Made by a program: the position numbers and the translations under genes
NCBI GenBank assembly: GCA_963576725.1
Contig: OY755251.1
Span: 38,013,246-38,077,245 of the forward strand
DNA: 64,000 bases
Direction: 5' to 3'
From: Azorinus chamasolen
Lineage: Eukaryota; Mollusca; Bivalvia; Cardiida; Solecurtidae
The notes under the pieces: generated by a model
The model's input: only the letters and a program-made list of their open reading frames with translations
What the model was told of the DNA's origin: nothing
Database searches by the model: none
In this document: positions 53,702 through 64,000 of the stretch, in pieces
Layout: the number at the start of each line of letters is the position of its first letter
How positions within the stretch are numbered: position 1 is the first letter of the stretch

Positions 53702-53831
53702 CGTTTTTCTTTTTTTTTTCATAAATTTGTTATCCAAAACATAAACAAACACCTGAGGAACTAACACAATATGATATTGTATTAATAATTATAGTGTAAT
53801 TAATGATATAATAATTGGGTACGTTTTGACC
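53702..53831 (+). repeat. 130-bp perfect direct repeat, copy 1
   Basis: Identical to 55816-55945, including the T10 run, from CGTTTTTC to GGGTACGTTTTGACC. Confidence 0.9.
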
Positions 53832-55602
53832 AAAAAAATGGGGAATTACGGTCGTTTCGTCAAAATGCCAGTTCATCAAAAAGGCGATATATAGTTTTGA
53901 CGAAAGACGTTTCGTCAAAAAGGATATATTACCTGATATATATGAATAGTATTTCAATAAATCTGTTAAATGTATATATTTTGGTGAATTAAGAAACCAG
54001 AAGAATTAACTGATCCCCAAATTATATAGGGCTGTGAGTAATTCTCGAACAACAAACAGAGTTTTTGCGTATGCGGAACTATCGAGTTTGGAAATGATAG
54101 GACAGGACTTAAAATTTGTAATATACAAATTATGAAGATGAATCTTGATACCATACATGTGATAACTACCGGATCGTGCGGGAGAATCCCGCATTGGAGG
54201 CCAACTACCGCAACTACCGGCCGGGAGACGAGTTCTCCCGATTTCTGAATAAAAATGATTTTTGTTTTTTTCCCCACCCCATTTTCTATCATTTTGTCAA
54301 TTTAAGCGCTTGCCAGACGCCTCAAAGAACCAGTGTTGTTGACTTATTTACTGCCCTGTTTATCAAGGCAGGCACAGCGCCGTGTCCCTTTCCGTGTCCC
54401 TTTTGTAGTACGTCGCCATGTTGCCCCTTATCAAAGACCACCGCAGCATGCCCTAAATACCATGCTGAGTAATTGTGAACCCAGTAAAAGGGATTAAATG
54501 GTCAGCATGGTGTGTTATTTACCTTGGCATGTGTGTATTCCGTAACAGAAACATTGGTGTATGCATATGTCTCTGGTGTATTACACTGTCATCATTACAT
54601 GTATGCTTTTTTCTTCACGGTCAGGTTCTACTAAATTTCTGTTGAAGAAAATCTTATTTTCTCAAATTCTGAGACTAAACATCTAACTAGTTACTTTATT
54701 AAATTAATTTAGGTTATATGTTTATTTATAAATGTCCACATAGCGTAGCTGTAATCAAAATGTGCTTTTATCAGAAAAAAACAAATATTAATTACACTAT
54801 AAGTGTGCAAAAATTACACGTGTTAGTCTAATTGCTTTTTCACACCTACAAACCAATTAGCGACACGGGTTTGGTGGTACAAACTTTTATCAACACTTTA
54901 TTGTGTAATTAACGTTAATCCCCCTTCCTAATCAATCAGCACCGCTAGTGAAACTGGTGCATGATCACTTTAATGTGCCCTTTTCGGATTATGCAGAAAA
55001 CTGACAAATGCCATCTTCTGCATGTATAATCACACTTCAAAAATGTATTAGCCTTCAGTTTCCTATGTAATTGTCCTCGGCAAAATTCGTCAAAAATGTA
55101 ATTATAAAATAGCACCGAATGTCCAACAGTTTATGCAGATCTTATCTGGATCCAAACTATTTGCAACAATAATAACGCCTTCAAAATGGCTAACCTTCTG
55201 TTTACTAATTCAGTGTTGCCGTCTTCAATATTTCTCTGAGTTAATTATTGTGGATGTGCCATTAAATAGCCTCCGAGTGTCATCTGGATCTGAACTATTT
55301 GAAACAGTAATCACGAATTCGCCCCCACACGTAGCGTGCATAAAGTATACGGTACTGTCGCATTCTTCATAAAGTAATTAATTCTGAGTTAATTAATCAC
55401 TTAAAGCATTCAATTCTGATCCAGATCTGATATAGACCCAAACTATTTGAAACAGTAATCACGAATTGACCCGTAGCGTGCATAAAGTATACGGTACTGT
55501 CACATTCTTCACTATTTCTGAGTTAATTAATCACCACAAAGCATACAGTTCTGATCCAGATCTCATCTAGATCCAAACTAAGGTTAATAGATCTAATAAT
55601 AT
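53832..55602. other. Segment between the two 130-bp direct repeats
   Basis: Holds CGTTTCGTCAAA motifs at its left, a GGGAGAATCCCG/CGGGAGACGAG inverted pair near 54178-54240, and AATTAACTCAGA-type short repeats near 55240-55530. No coding region recognised. Confidence 0.5.
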
Positions 55603-55736
55603 AGGTCATTTCGTCAAACTGCCAGTTCGTCAAAAAGGGGATATATAAATCAATTTGCTATATAATCCTTTTTGACGAAACGACAACCCCTTTTGTACTG
55701 TATAACCTTTTTGACGAACTGGCAGTTTGACGAAAC
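55603..55736. repeat. Inverted-repeat hairpin with TTTCGTCAAA motifs
   Basis: GGTCATTTCGTCAAACTGCC, AGTTCGTCAAAAAGG mirrored by CCTTTTTGACGAACTGGCAG then TTTGACGAAACGACC. Confidence 0.75.
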
Positions 55737-55815
55737 GACCGTCACCCAAAAATGGGTACGTTTTGACCCAAAAATGTGGGTACGTTTTGGTATTGGGTAC
55801 GTTTTGACCGGCTCC

Positions 55816-55945
55816 CGTTTTTCTTTTTTTTTTCATAAATTTGTTATCCAAAACATAAACAAACACCTGAGGAACTAACACAATATGATATTGTATTAAT
55901 AATTATAGTGTAATTAATGATATAATAATTGGGTACGTTTTGACC
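55816..55945 (+). repeat. 130-bp perfect direct repeat, copy 2
   Basis: Same sequence as 53702-53831, offset 2114 bp. Flanked by repeated GGGTACGTTTTGACCGGCTC motifs at 55790-55815 and 55996-56016. Confidence 0.9.
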
Positions 55946-56019
55946 CAAAAAATGGGTACGTTTTGACCCAAAAATGTGGGTACGTTTTGGTATTGGGTAC
56001 GTTTTGACCGGCTCCCGTA

Positions 56020-56245
56020 TTAATACATGAATATTGAACAGGGAAAGGGTTAAGAGGTTAAAGAAATGATTGCCTATAACTCAGGTGTATTTTTAACTCA
56101 GTGCATCATGGCAGATACTGTACGTAGTCAGATTTATTATATGATTTCCAAAGCAAACAGAGCAGACCCTGATCAGACGGCTTGTGCAGGATCCAAATGA
56201 TCTGTTTCTACTGTGTGTTTGCAAAGGTGTGAAAAAGTGTTTATA
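56020..56245. mobile_element. Family 1 MITE remnant
   Basis: GAACAGGGAAAGGGTTAAG near 56037, then a core GACCCTGATCAGACGGC at 56164. Orientation mixed. Confidence 0.5.
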
Positions 56246-56443
56246 CAGAGCTACAGATAAAGATGCATACCCGAATACTAAAATCATCATTTCTCCACCA
56301 AACCATATACATGTACTGTGACCACTCTTTAGAATCGTCTCTTCTAGACAATTCTAAAGAGTCGTCACAGAATAGGGTTTGGTGGAGAAATAAAGGAGTC
56401 TTATTGAAAATGTTTGAATTTACAAACCGTATCTGGACCTCTG
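56246..56443. mobile_element. Palindromic MITE family D with TTTATA TSD
   Basis: CAGAG...CTCTG termini flanked by TTTATA at 56240-56245 and 56444-56449. Inner arms CAAACCATA...CTCTTTAGAATCGTCTC and complement. Confidence 0.75.
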
Positions 56444-57285
56444 TTTATATGATTGAAAATGGGTTCAATGAGTATGTACGTGTTTTCATTTACAAAATGA
56501 GGGTTAAGCACAAAACTGTGGTAACAGCAATTTATGTTGCAAACTAATGTTGACCTATTAATGCAAACAATTTGGTTCCAGATGAGACACCAACTGTGTG
56601 ACTCTAAAATTTGACAATGTTTTTAAATAGAAATGAAAGAAAAATCAACTTATAAATATACAAATTTTGGAAAAACAATTATTTTAAGTACTTTTGAAAG
56701 TTAACCCATTACTCCATAAATATGCCTTTCTATGCATTTGCAAACTGAGTAGACCCAGATCAGACAGCTCCTGTAGGATATGATACTACAGTTTTTGTCA
56801 TGGCCAAAACTTCCTGTGGCCATGTACCAGTATAACATTATTGTTCTGATTAATATTCATGATGTCATTATTTCTTACATGAATATTCATGGAGTAATAC
56901 ATGTAATTTGATTTTTTTTTACTTTCATTACGTTTGGCGGGCTGTGATTGGCTGTAAAAAAAAATCATTTTTCATACCTCTATGAACAACATTTTTAGGC
57001 CACGCCTTCCCGGGATTACTTTGTACTCATCCGCACATAAATATGAATCGGTATTAAATGTTGAAAATAAACAGTCAAATGATTGTGAATATTGTTTTAA
57101 TTTGTTTGTTACATCAGTAGTAATATTAAATTATAAGTAATATATAGAATATATTCCTTAAAAGGGTTAAATAATGTAGTATGTTACTACTCAACCCTCA
57201 AAATGATCTTATTTTAGACAAATCACTTTTGCAGGTAAAACAAATTTACTGACAGGACCAAGTCATAGTCCATTTAAGAGCAAAA

Positions 57286-57652
57286 ATGGGAAACACCCTT
57301 GGTAGAGTTGTTTCCCTTGTTCCATTTAGAAGACACACTTCAGAAGTTGTTGAGTATTCTGATATGTCACATGCTACAACCACTTCATCTGACGTTCTTT
57401 CAAAAGAAGCTATATCTGACCAGACAGCAGATTATGAGTCAAAAGGGAAAAATCGGCCCAGAAACCAAGCGTCAAGTACCCAAAGCAATTATTGTACTGA
57501 GAGCCCATTTTGTTATGGTGTGGGAAGCAGTGTTGATGAGGTGATGTTCACATGGAAAGACCTTCTACTGATGTCAAGTCTTCTAGAGTCTGTCTCAAGC
57601 AAAGATTTTGAACAAGCTGTTCGTCTGTCCCAAACTATACAACAGACCTGTG
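57286..57652 (+). CDS. First coding exon of an unrecognised protein (N-myristoylation-like start)
   Basis: Open for 122 codons from ATG 57286 to donor TGTG|GTTAGT, ending in phase 1. The exon starts at 57235 after CTTTTGCAG, and the frame has a TGA upstream inside the exon, so this ATG is the start. The N-terminus MGNTLGRVVSLVPFRR has Gly2 and Asn3 with downstream basic residues, compatible with N-myristoylation. Residues about 25-80 are Ser/Thr-rich and low-complexity. The end (FTWKDLLLMSSLLESVSSKD) looks like an amphipathic helical domain starting at the exon edge. No downstream exon could be identified among the repeats to 64000, so the gene probably leaves the window. I do not recognise the family. 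Confidence 0.6.
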
Positions 57653-57778
57653 GTTAGTATAAGATGCCTTTAACCGTTTTCTCAATGAATACCGGGTATT
57701 TAGATAAGAAATAATGGCATCATGAATATTAATTAGGTTCATTTTAAAAATATCAAAATTAATTCTTCACATATTTTT

Positions 57779-58160
57779 AGCTCACCAGAGCACTTTTGTG
57801 CTCAGGGTGAGCTTTGTGATCGCCTGATGTCCGTCGTCCGTCGTGCGTCGTCGGGCGTCAACAATTTCAACCTTTAAAAATCTTCTCCTCTGAATCTACA
57901 GGGGTCTCAGCTTCCATCTTTGGCACATAGCATCATCTGTAGGTCCTTTACAAAAGTTATATAAATTATACCCCTGGGGTCAAAATTGGCCCTGCCCCAG
58001 GGGTTTTCAGTTTTCAATAGAAACATATAGTGAAAACTTTGAACATCATCTCCTCTAAAACTAGAAGGTTCTCAGCTTTCATATTTGGCATATAGTTTCA
58101 ACTTCAGGACTTCTACAAAAGTTATAAAAATCATGCTCCTGTGGTCAAAATTGGCTACAC
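57779..58160 (+). mobile_element. HINE-like element D, 5' part
   Basis: AGCTCACCAGAGCAC...GGTGAGC, GTCCGTCGTCCGTCG and about two core units, then breaks off. The matching 3' part is at 59174-59571, suggesting one copy split by about 1 kb. Confidence 0.65.
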
Positions 58161-58329
58161 ACCATGATGGCAAGTTTCTAGCAAACTTGAAGCTGACTGC
58201 ACTTTTAAGCATCTTATCTTTACTCAGTCTCATAAACAGGTCATCAGGTCAAGCATCAGAGATGGGGATGACCAGTGGCTATTTTTAGTGCACCTGTACT
58301 GCTGGTGGTAGCTGTAGTAGATAGAGATC

Positions 58330-58657
58330 TTAACCCTTTGCCTGTTCTGTGTTTATTATTAATTTGAATGCCTATTGCATATTCATGAACAAAATAGTTA
58401 AATTGAAGTATGGAAGGTGAAACATTGTAGCATTTTTTTTCCAAATTTCACAACCTACTGAATATTCATAGACAAAATAGTTATAATGGAATATTGTAGG
58501 TAGAACATTGTAGCCATTTTAGAAATTAAAGGAACAAATCTGTCAAATTCCATTAACAAACCGAGCAAACCCTGATCAGATGGCTCCTATAGGAGGCATC
58601 TGATCTGGTCTACTGATTTTCAAATGTGTGAAAACACGTTTATATGAGGGAAGGGTT
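58330..58657. mobile_element. TTAA MITE family 1 with duplicated left part
   Basis: TTAACCCTTTGCCTG to GAGGGAAGGGTTAA. The ATTTGAATGCCTATTGCATA and CAAATTTCACAACCTACTGA stretches are two versions of the same segment. Confidence 0.65.
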
Positions 58658-58659
58658 AA

Positions 58660-59165
58660 TTAATGATAGTGATTGGCATTATGACATTATTATAACCTGC
58701 CCTGCAGTTCAGAAGAAGGGTAAATCATGTAAAGGCTCCAGAATGCCAAATTAAAGATTTTAAATAAATTATGAAATAATTTTTAACATGAAATTGTATT
58801 ACTTGAAAATATTAAGTTAAACTTATGAATATGAAATTATTATGTAATAATTTATAATAATATTCAAATGCAAAAAATCTGTTTGGAATGCTAGGGTACA
58901 CATACCTTTTCAGAGGAACAGTTGATTATTTGAGAGGTCAGTTGATTTTCTTTAGTCAGAACTTTGTATGGCCTTGCATAATTAAAATTCCCCGTTTAAT
59001 ACATAATTATCAATCTTACAATTAACTCTCTTGTACAAACCACATATGAAGTTACATTATGTGTCAGATCAGAATCCAAACTGTGTGCTAATTTCAGTCA
59101 AATTATGCTCAGCAGTGATAGGGTTTCTGTCATCTGTAATTTGTTTGTCTGAAAAATTAACACTT
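58660..59165. other. Stretch without recognised features
   Basis: Very AT-rich. Contains a weak acceptor CCTGCCCTGCAG at 58697-58708 that could precede a tiny exon of the 57.3-kb gene, but this is not supported further. Confidence 0.4.
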
Positions 59166-59173
59166 TCAATGGC

Positions 59174-59571
59174 CCTCTTGTCTATAGAAACGTATAGTGA
59201 AAACTTTGAAAATCTTCTTTTCTGAATCTACAGGGTTCTCAGCTTTCATATTTGGCTCATAGCACCATTTTCCGATCCTCTACAAAAGTTATATAAATTA
59301 TGCCCCTGTTGTCAAAATAGGCCCCACCCCAGGGTTGGTCAGTTTTCAATAGAAACAGTTTTATAGTGCAAACTTTGAAAATCTTCTCCTTGAAACTGGA
59401 ATGTTCTCAGATTTCATATTTGGCATATAGCTTCATATTTAGGTCATCTACAAAAGTTATATATTGTGTCCCTGGGGTCAAAATTGTCACCTCCCCAGGG
59501 ACGGTCAGTTTTCAATAGAAACATATCTGATTGTCTGGTGAGCGATGTCAGGGCCATTCTGGCCCTCTTGT
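59174..59571 (+). mobile_element. HINE-like element D, 3' part
   Basis: Core units (TATAGTGAAAACTTTGAAAA) and 3' end CTGGTGAGCG...AGGGCCATTCTGGCCCTCTTG|TT. Confidence 0.65.
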
Positions 59572-59919
59572 TGTCAAAAGTAGAACCTTAGGATCATATC
59601 TACATGCATATTACTTCTTGAGCAAACAGAGCAGACCCTGATCAGACGGCTCTTACAGGATCGAGCTGTCTGATCTATGTCTACTCTGTTTGCAAAAACA
59701 TGAAAAGGTCTTAATTTCTATGAAGGAAAGGGTTAACACTTTACCTGATAGAGATGCCTTTTATTGCTATTGCAAACACAGTCTATAGATGCAGACCAGA
59801 TAGCTCTTGTAGCTTATGGAATAAAAAATTATACGTTGATCTGATTCTTCAGTGGTTTGATTTACCCTCATTCATCTATCAGTCAATTTATGAATCATTC
59901 ATTCACGCTTTCCATTTTT

Positions 59920-61068
59920 AGCTCACCTGAGCCAAAGGCTCAGGATGAGCTATTGTGACCGCTATTTGTCCGTCGTCCGGCGTCCGTCCACATTTTCAAA
60001 CGACATCTCCTCTGAAACTGCTGACCCGATTTTAACCAAATTTTGTCAGAAGCATCAGTGGCTAGGGGGAACGAAACGTTGTTCACATTATGACCCCCGG
60101 GCCAAAAATGGCCCCGCCCAAGGGCTTATCAGTTTCATAGGAAAATCTTTAAAAATCTTCTTCTCTGAAACTGTAAGGCCTAGACCTTTGATATTTGGCA
60201 TGTAGCATGATCTAATGGTCCTCTACAAAAATTGTTCAAATTATGACCCCCGGGCCAAAAATGGCCCCGCCCAAGGGCTTATCAGTTTTTCATAGGAAAA
60301 TCTTTAACATTCTTCTTCTCTGAAACTGTAAGGCCTAGATCTTTGATATTTGGCATGTAGCATGATCTAATGATCCTCTACAAAGATTGTTCAAATTATG
60401 ACCCCAGGCGAAAAATGGCCCCTCCCAAGGGCTTATCAGTTTTTCATAGGAAAATCTTTAAAAATCTTCTTCTCTGAAACTGTAAGGCCTAGACCTTTGA
60501 TATTTGGCATGTAGCATGATCTTATGGTCCTCTACAAATATTGTTCAAATTATGACCCCCGGGCCAAAAATGGCCCCGCCCAAGGGCTTATCAGTTTTTC
60601 ATAGGAAAATCTTTAACATTCTTCTTCTCTGAAACTGTAAGGCCTAGACCTTTGATATTTGGCATGTAGCATGATCTAATGGTCCTCTACAAAGATTGTT
60701 CAAATTATGACCCACGGGCCAAAAAATGGCCCGACCAAGGGCTTATCAGTTTTTCATAGGAAAATCTTTAAAAATCTTCTTCTCTGAAACTGTAAGGCCT
60801 AGACCTTTGATATTTGGCATGTAGCATGATCTAATGGTCCACTACAAAGATTGTTCAACTTACGACCATGACCTCTGGGCGAAACTTGGCCCTGGCTTAT
60901 CAGTTTTTCATGGGAAAAATATATTATATTTCTCTGAAGCCATAAAGCTTAGACCTTTAATTAATGGCATACTGCTTTGCCTTGTGGTTCTCTACCAAGG
61001 TTGTACAAATGATGGCCCTGCCCCTGGGGTATCTCAGGTGAGCGCTTCAGGGCCTCATGGCCCTCTTG
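59920..61068 (+). mobile_element. HINE-like element E2
   Basis: AGCTCACCTGAGCC...GGATGAGC, GTCCGTCGTCCGG, about six units of about 170 bp (GACCCCCGGGCCAAAAATGG, GTAAGGCCTAGACCTTTGAT), 3' end CAGGTGAGCG...GGGCCTCATGGCCCTCTTG|TT. A second HINE begins four bases later. Confidence 0.78.
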
Positions 61069-61072
61069 TTTT

Positions 61073-62223
61073 GCTCACCAGAGCACAAAGTGCTCAGGGT
61101 GAGCTTTTGTGATCACCCGTTGTCCGTCGTCCGTCAGCGTGCGTCGTCCGTCGTTTGTCGTTCTTCGTCAACAATTTGAACCTTTAAAAATCTTCTCCTC
61201 TGAATCTACAGGGTTCTCAACTTTAATCTTTGGCACATAGCATCATATTCAGGTCCTCTACAAAAGTTTTATAAATTATGCCCCTGGGGTCAAAATTGGC
61301 CCCGCTGCAGGGGTGCTTTGTTTTCTATAGAAATATATAGTAAAACTTCGAAAATCTTCTCCTCTGGAACTGGAAGGTTCTCAGCTTTCATATTTGGCAC
61401 ATAGCATCATGTTCAGGTCCTATACAAAAGTTATATAAATTATGCCCCTGGGGTCAAAATTGGCCCGCCCCAGGGATGGTCAGTTTTCAATAGTTCTAAA
61501 CATATAGTGAAAACTTTGAAAATCTTCTCCTCTGAAACTGGAAGGTTCTCAGCTTTCATATTTGGCACATAGCATCATTTTCAGGTCCTCTACAAAATGA
61601 TATAAATTATGCCCCTGGGGTCAAAATTGGCCCCGCCCCAGTGTTAGCCAGTTTTCAATAGAAACATATAGTGAAAACTTTGAAAATCTATTTCTCTGAA
61701 ACTGGAAGGTTCTCAGCTTTCATATTTGGCACGTATCATCATGTTCAGGTACTCTACAGAGGTTATATAAATTATGCCCCAGGGGTCAAAATTGGCCCCG
61801 CCCCAGGGGTGGTCAGTTTTCAATAGAAACATCGTGAAAACTTTGAAAATCTTCTCCTCTGAAACTGGAAGATTCCCAGCTTTCATATTTGCAGCTTAGC
61901 ATCATGTTCAAGTCTTCTACAAAACTTATATAAATTATGCCCCTGGGGTCAAAATTGGCCCCACCCCAGCTGGGTGGTCAGTTTTCAATAGAAACATATA
62001 GTGAAAACTTTGAAAATCTTCTCCTCTGAAACTTGAAGGTTCTCAGCTTTCATATTTGGCACATAATATCATGTTCATGAGTTCCTCTACAAAAGTTGTA
62101 TAAATCAAAATTGACCCTGTCCAAGGGCCAGCCAGTTTTCTATAGAAACATATAGTGAAAACTTTGAAAATCTTCTCCTCTGATTGTCTGGTGAGCGATG
62201 TCAGGGCCATTCTGGCCCTCTTG
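61073..62223 (+). mobile_element. HINE-like element D, full copy
   Basis: GCTCACCAGAGCAC...GGTGAGC, GTCCGTCGTCCGTCAGC, about six units of about 160 bp, 3' end AGGGCCATTCTGGCCCTCTTG|TTT. Head-to-tail with element E2. Confidence 0.8.
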
Positions 62224-62649
62224 TTTGTGTTTTCTATAATTGCACAGAAATAGAGTTATGAACTTTTATAAATCCTCTTGGAGCCCTCTGATCTGGGTCT
62301 ACATTAACTGTTTGAAAATGTTGGTACACATGTTGACTACATTCAGAGGGTTAAGCCCTGAAGAAAATTGTATTCGTGTCACAGCTCATATTTATTCAAA
62401 AGCACCACATCTGCTCTTGTGTTAGCTTTTGCCATCAGCCAGTCTGAACAAACTTAAAGCTTAATTATCACAGCTGCAGTATATCTTTACACGCCATTAT
62501 ATCTTTACGCACTTAACAATTGGCATCTGCAAACAAATGTCATCTGCTATATTCATAAAGTCATTATTTCTTGCATAAATATTCATGAGGTAAGGCATTA
62601 AGCAAGCAAACTGATTTCTTTTCAATGAAGCTAGTGGCTCTACAAAGAG

Positions 62650-62878
62650 TTAACCCTTTCACTGTTTCATATTTATTCAAATTTTCTTCACCTCTTGAAT
62701 ATTTAGGCACAGAATCAATACAATTGAACATGGAAAAGGGCTTTTCTCACTGTTGTGGAAACTGCATAATCAGATCTATATCTTGCCATAAGCAAACAGA
62801 GCAGACCCTGACCAGATGGAGCCATCTGATCTGGGTCTACTCTATTTGCAAATGCGCTTATATGAAGAAAAGGGTTAA
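62650..62878. mobile_element. TTAA MITE family 1
   Basis: TTAACCCTTTCACTG to GAAGAAAAGGGTTAA, core collapsed to GACCAGATGGAGCCATCTG. Confidence 0.75.
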
Positions 62879-63375
62879 GTGCCTGTAGTATGGTCACATT
62901 AGCAAGAATTTGAGAAATGACCATATCTTCTTTGAAATGAAACTGATATAACTGACAAACAGTTTGAGATATTATGTAGGGCTTGAGTCGACTTAACTTC
63001 ATAATTATAATAATGCTGTTATGTAGAAATTTTGCATCAATTATATTTAAAGGCTTGATTTTTTTGTTCGAATCTTGGCATTTAATTTTTTAATGCCGAA
63101 AAAAGTAATCCCTGCATGGTATAATTAGATTTTATATAATGTCATACGTGAATAAAGTAGACCCTGATCAGACATTTCCTACATGACTTATTATTAATGT
63201 GTGAAAAGATATCTATCAGGAAAAGGGTTTAATGCATCTTAGGGGAACCTTAATTCAAGGTTATTGTTGATAGAAATAGAAAATAGGACAGGAAGACAAT
63301 GCTCTGCTAGTTTGCATGAAGACAAAAGTGTCAGTTATTGTTATTATTGTTACAAATAGAAAAAAAAAACTTCTG

Positions 63376-63621
63376 TTAACCCTTTACTCTATGAATATTC
63401 ATGTAAGAAATAATGACATCATGAATAATAATGAGATTAAATTTTAAAATGGCATATTAACACATCAAAAATTTGCCAAACAAGAAACTGTAGAATCAGA
63501 TCTACATGATTGTATATTATTCCATAAGCAAACAGAGCAGACCCTGATCAGACCGCTCCTGGTCTCGGTCTACTCTGTTTGCAAAGGTGTAGACAGACAT
63601 ATTTATGGAATAAAGGGTTAA
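63376..63621. mobile_element. TTAA MITE family 1
   Basis: TTAACCCTTTACTCT to GGAATAAAGGGTTAA, core partly deleted (GACCGCTCCTGGTCTC). Confidence 0.75.
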
Positions 63622-63758
63622 ATACCGGTAACTTTAATTAACCCTTTACTCCATAAATATGCCCATCTATGCCTTTGCAAATTAAGTAGTCTCAACTAAG
63701 ACGGCTCCTTTTGGAGGCATGTGATCATTTTCTGCCCTTTTAGCACATGAAATCCTAT

Positions 63759-64000
63759 AGATGTGATCCTACAGTTTCTGCCATGGCCAACATATAGATG
63801 TGATCCTACAGTTTCTGCCATGGCCAACTATTAGATGTGATCCTACAGTTTCTGCCATGGCCAACTATTAGATGTGATCCTACAGTTTCTGCCATGGCCA
63901 ACTATTAGATGTGATCCTACAGTTTCTGCCATGGCCAACTATTAGATGTGATCCTACAGTTTCTGCCATGGCCAACTATTAGATGTGATCCTACAGTTTC
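63759..64000. repeat. 37-bp tandem repeat running off the window
   Basis: AGATGTGATCCTACAGTTTC then TGCCATGGCCAACTATT, exactly 37 bp apart from 63759 on, six or more copies. Derived from the subterminal part of the family 1 MITE that starts near 63637. Confidence 0.92.

Noticed and set aside
54176..54472. 98-codon ORF with Cys/Pro-rich end
   Set aside because: It lies across an inverted-repeat region, its composition reads as low-complexity and there is no splice or homology support.
58697..58720. 12-bp micro-exon continuing the 57.3-kb gene
   Set aside because: Acceptor and donor dinucleotides exist, but such short matches are expected by chance.

Overview
This is eukaryotic, AT-rich, strongly repeat-filled nuclear DNA. 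The gene content (nuclear mitochondrial methionyl-tRNA synthetase, TMEM256/DUF423, WDR53) is metazoan. The repeats (pearl/HINE-like elements with tandem cores and CTCTTGTTT-type ends, tRNA-derived SINEs, a Penelope-like retroelement, dense TTAA-flanked MITEs) point to a mollusc, most likely a bivalve. The species is not determined, and the phylum call is inference from repeat style.

Genes. (1) Minus strand, 8112 down to 3290: a four-exon TMEM256 (DUF423) gene. All splice sites and phases agree, and it gives 147 aa. (2) Plus strand, 8523-39724: a complete 12-exon MARS2 gene for mitochondrial Met-tRNA synthetase, 571 aa. HIGH is split by intron 1 and KMSKS straddles the exon 9/10 junction. The two genes are head to head with 410 bp between start codons, a probable bidirectional promoter for two organellar or membrane proteins. 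(3) Minus strand, 49527-48493: WDR53, with its whole coding region in one exon and a 5' UTR acceptor just upstream. (4) Plus strand: a coding exon at 57286-57652 opening an unrecognised protein with an N-terminal MGN. A possible first exon lies at 52343-52448, and the gene probably continues past the window.

Repeats fill the introns and intergenic DNA. Several dozen copies of two related MITE families, flanked by TTAA and ending in TTAACCC/GGGTTAA (piggyBac-like by TSD and termini), cover much of the window. Both have near-perfect palindromic cores. At least nine larger elements share one plan: 5' hairpin, GTC-rich tract, tandem core of about 130-165 bp units, 3' hairpin, CTCTTGTTT end. They resemble the bivalve pearl/HINE class. 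Nested insertions are common: a 5'-truncated Penelope element split by a HINE inside another HINE (16.1-21.1 kb), a CAGTG-ended hAT-like element inside a MITE (29.7-31.2 kb), a 779-bp element with 11-bp TSDs and an 84-codon ORF inside a MITE (50.5-51.3 kb), and a SINE with a 12-bp TSD inside a HINE (34.1-34.4 kb).

The most notable non-gene signal is in the HINE core arrays. At 22.0-23.5 kb each 145-bp unit carries clustered AGGTCA half-sites ending in an inverted repeat with 3-bp spacing, the textbook estrogen-response-element palindrome. There are nine perfect copies including a displaced unit at 20.7 kb. No prokaryotic-type system, CRISPR array or rRNA was seen.
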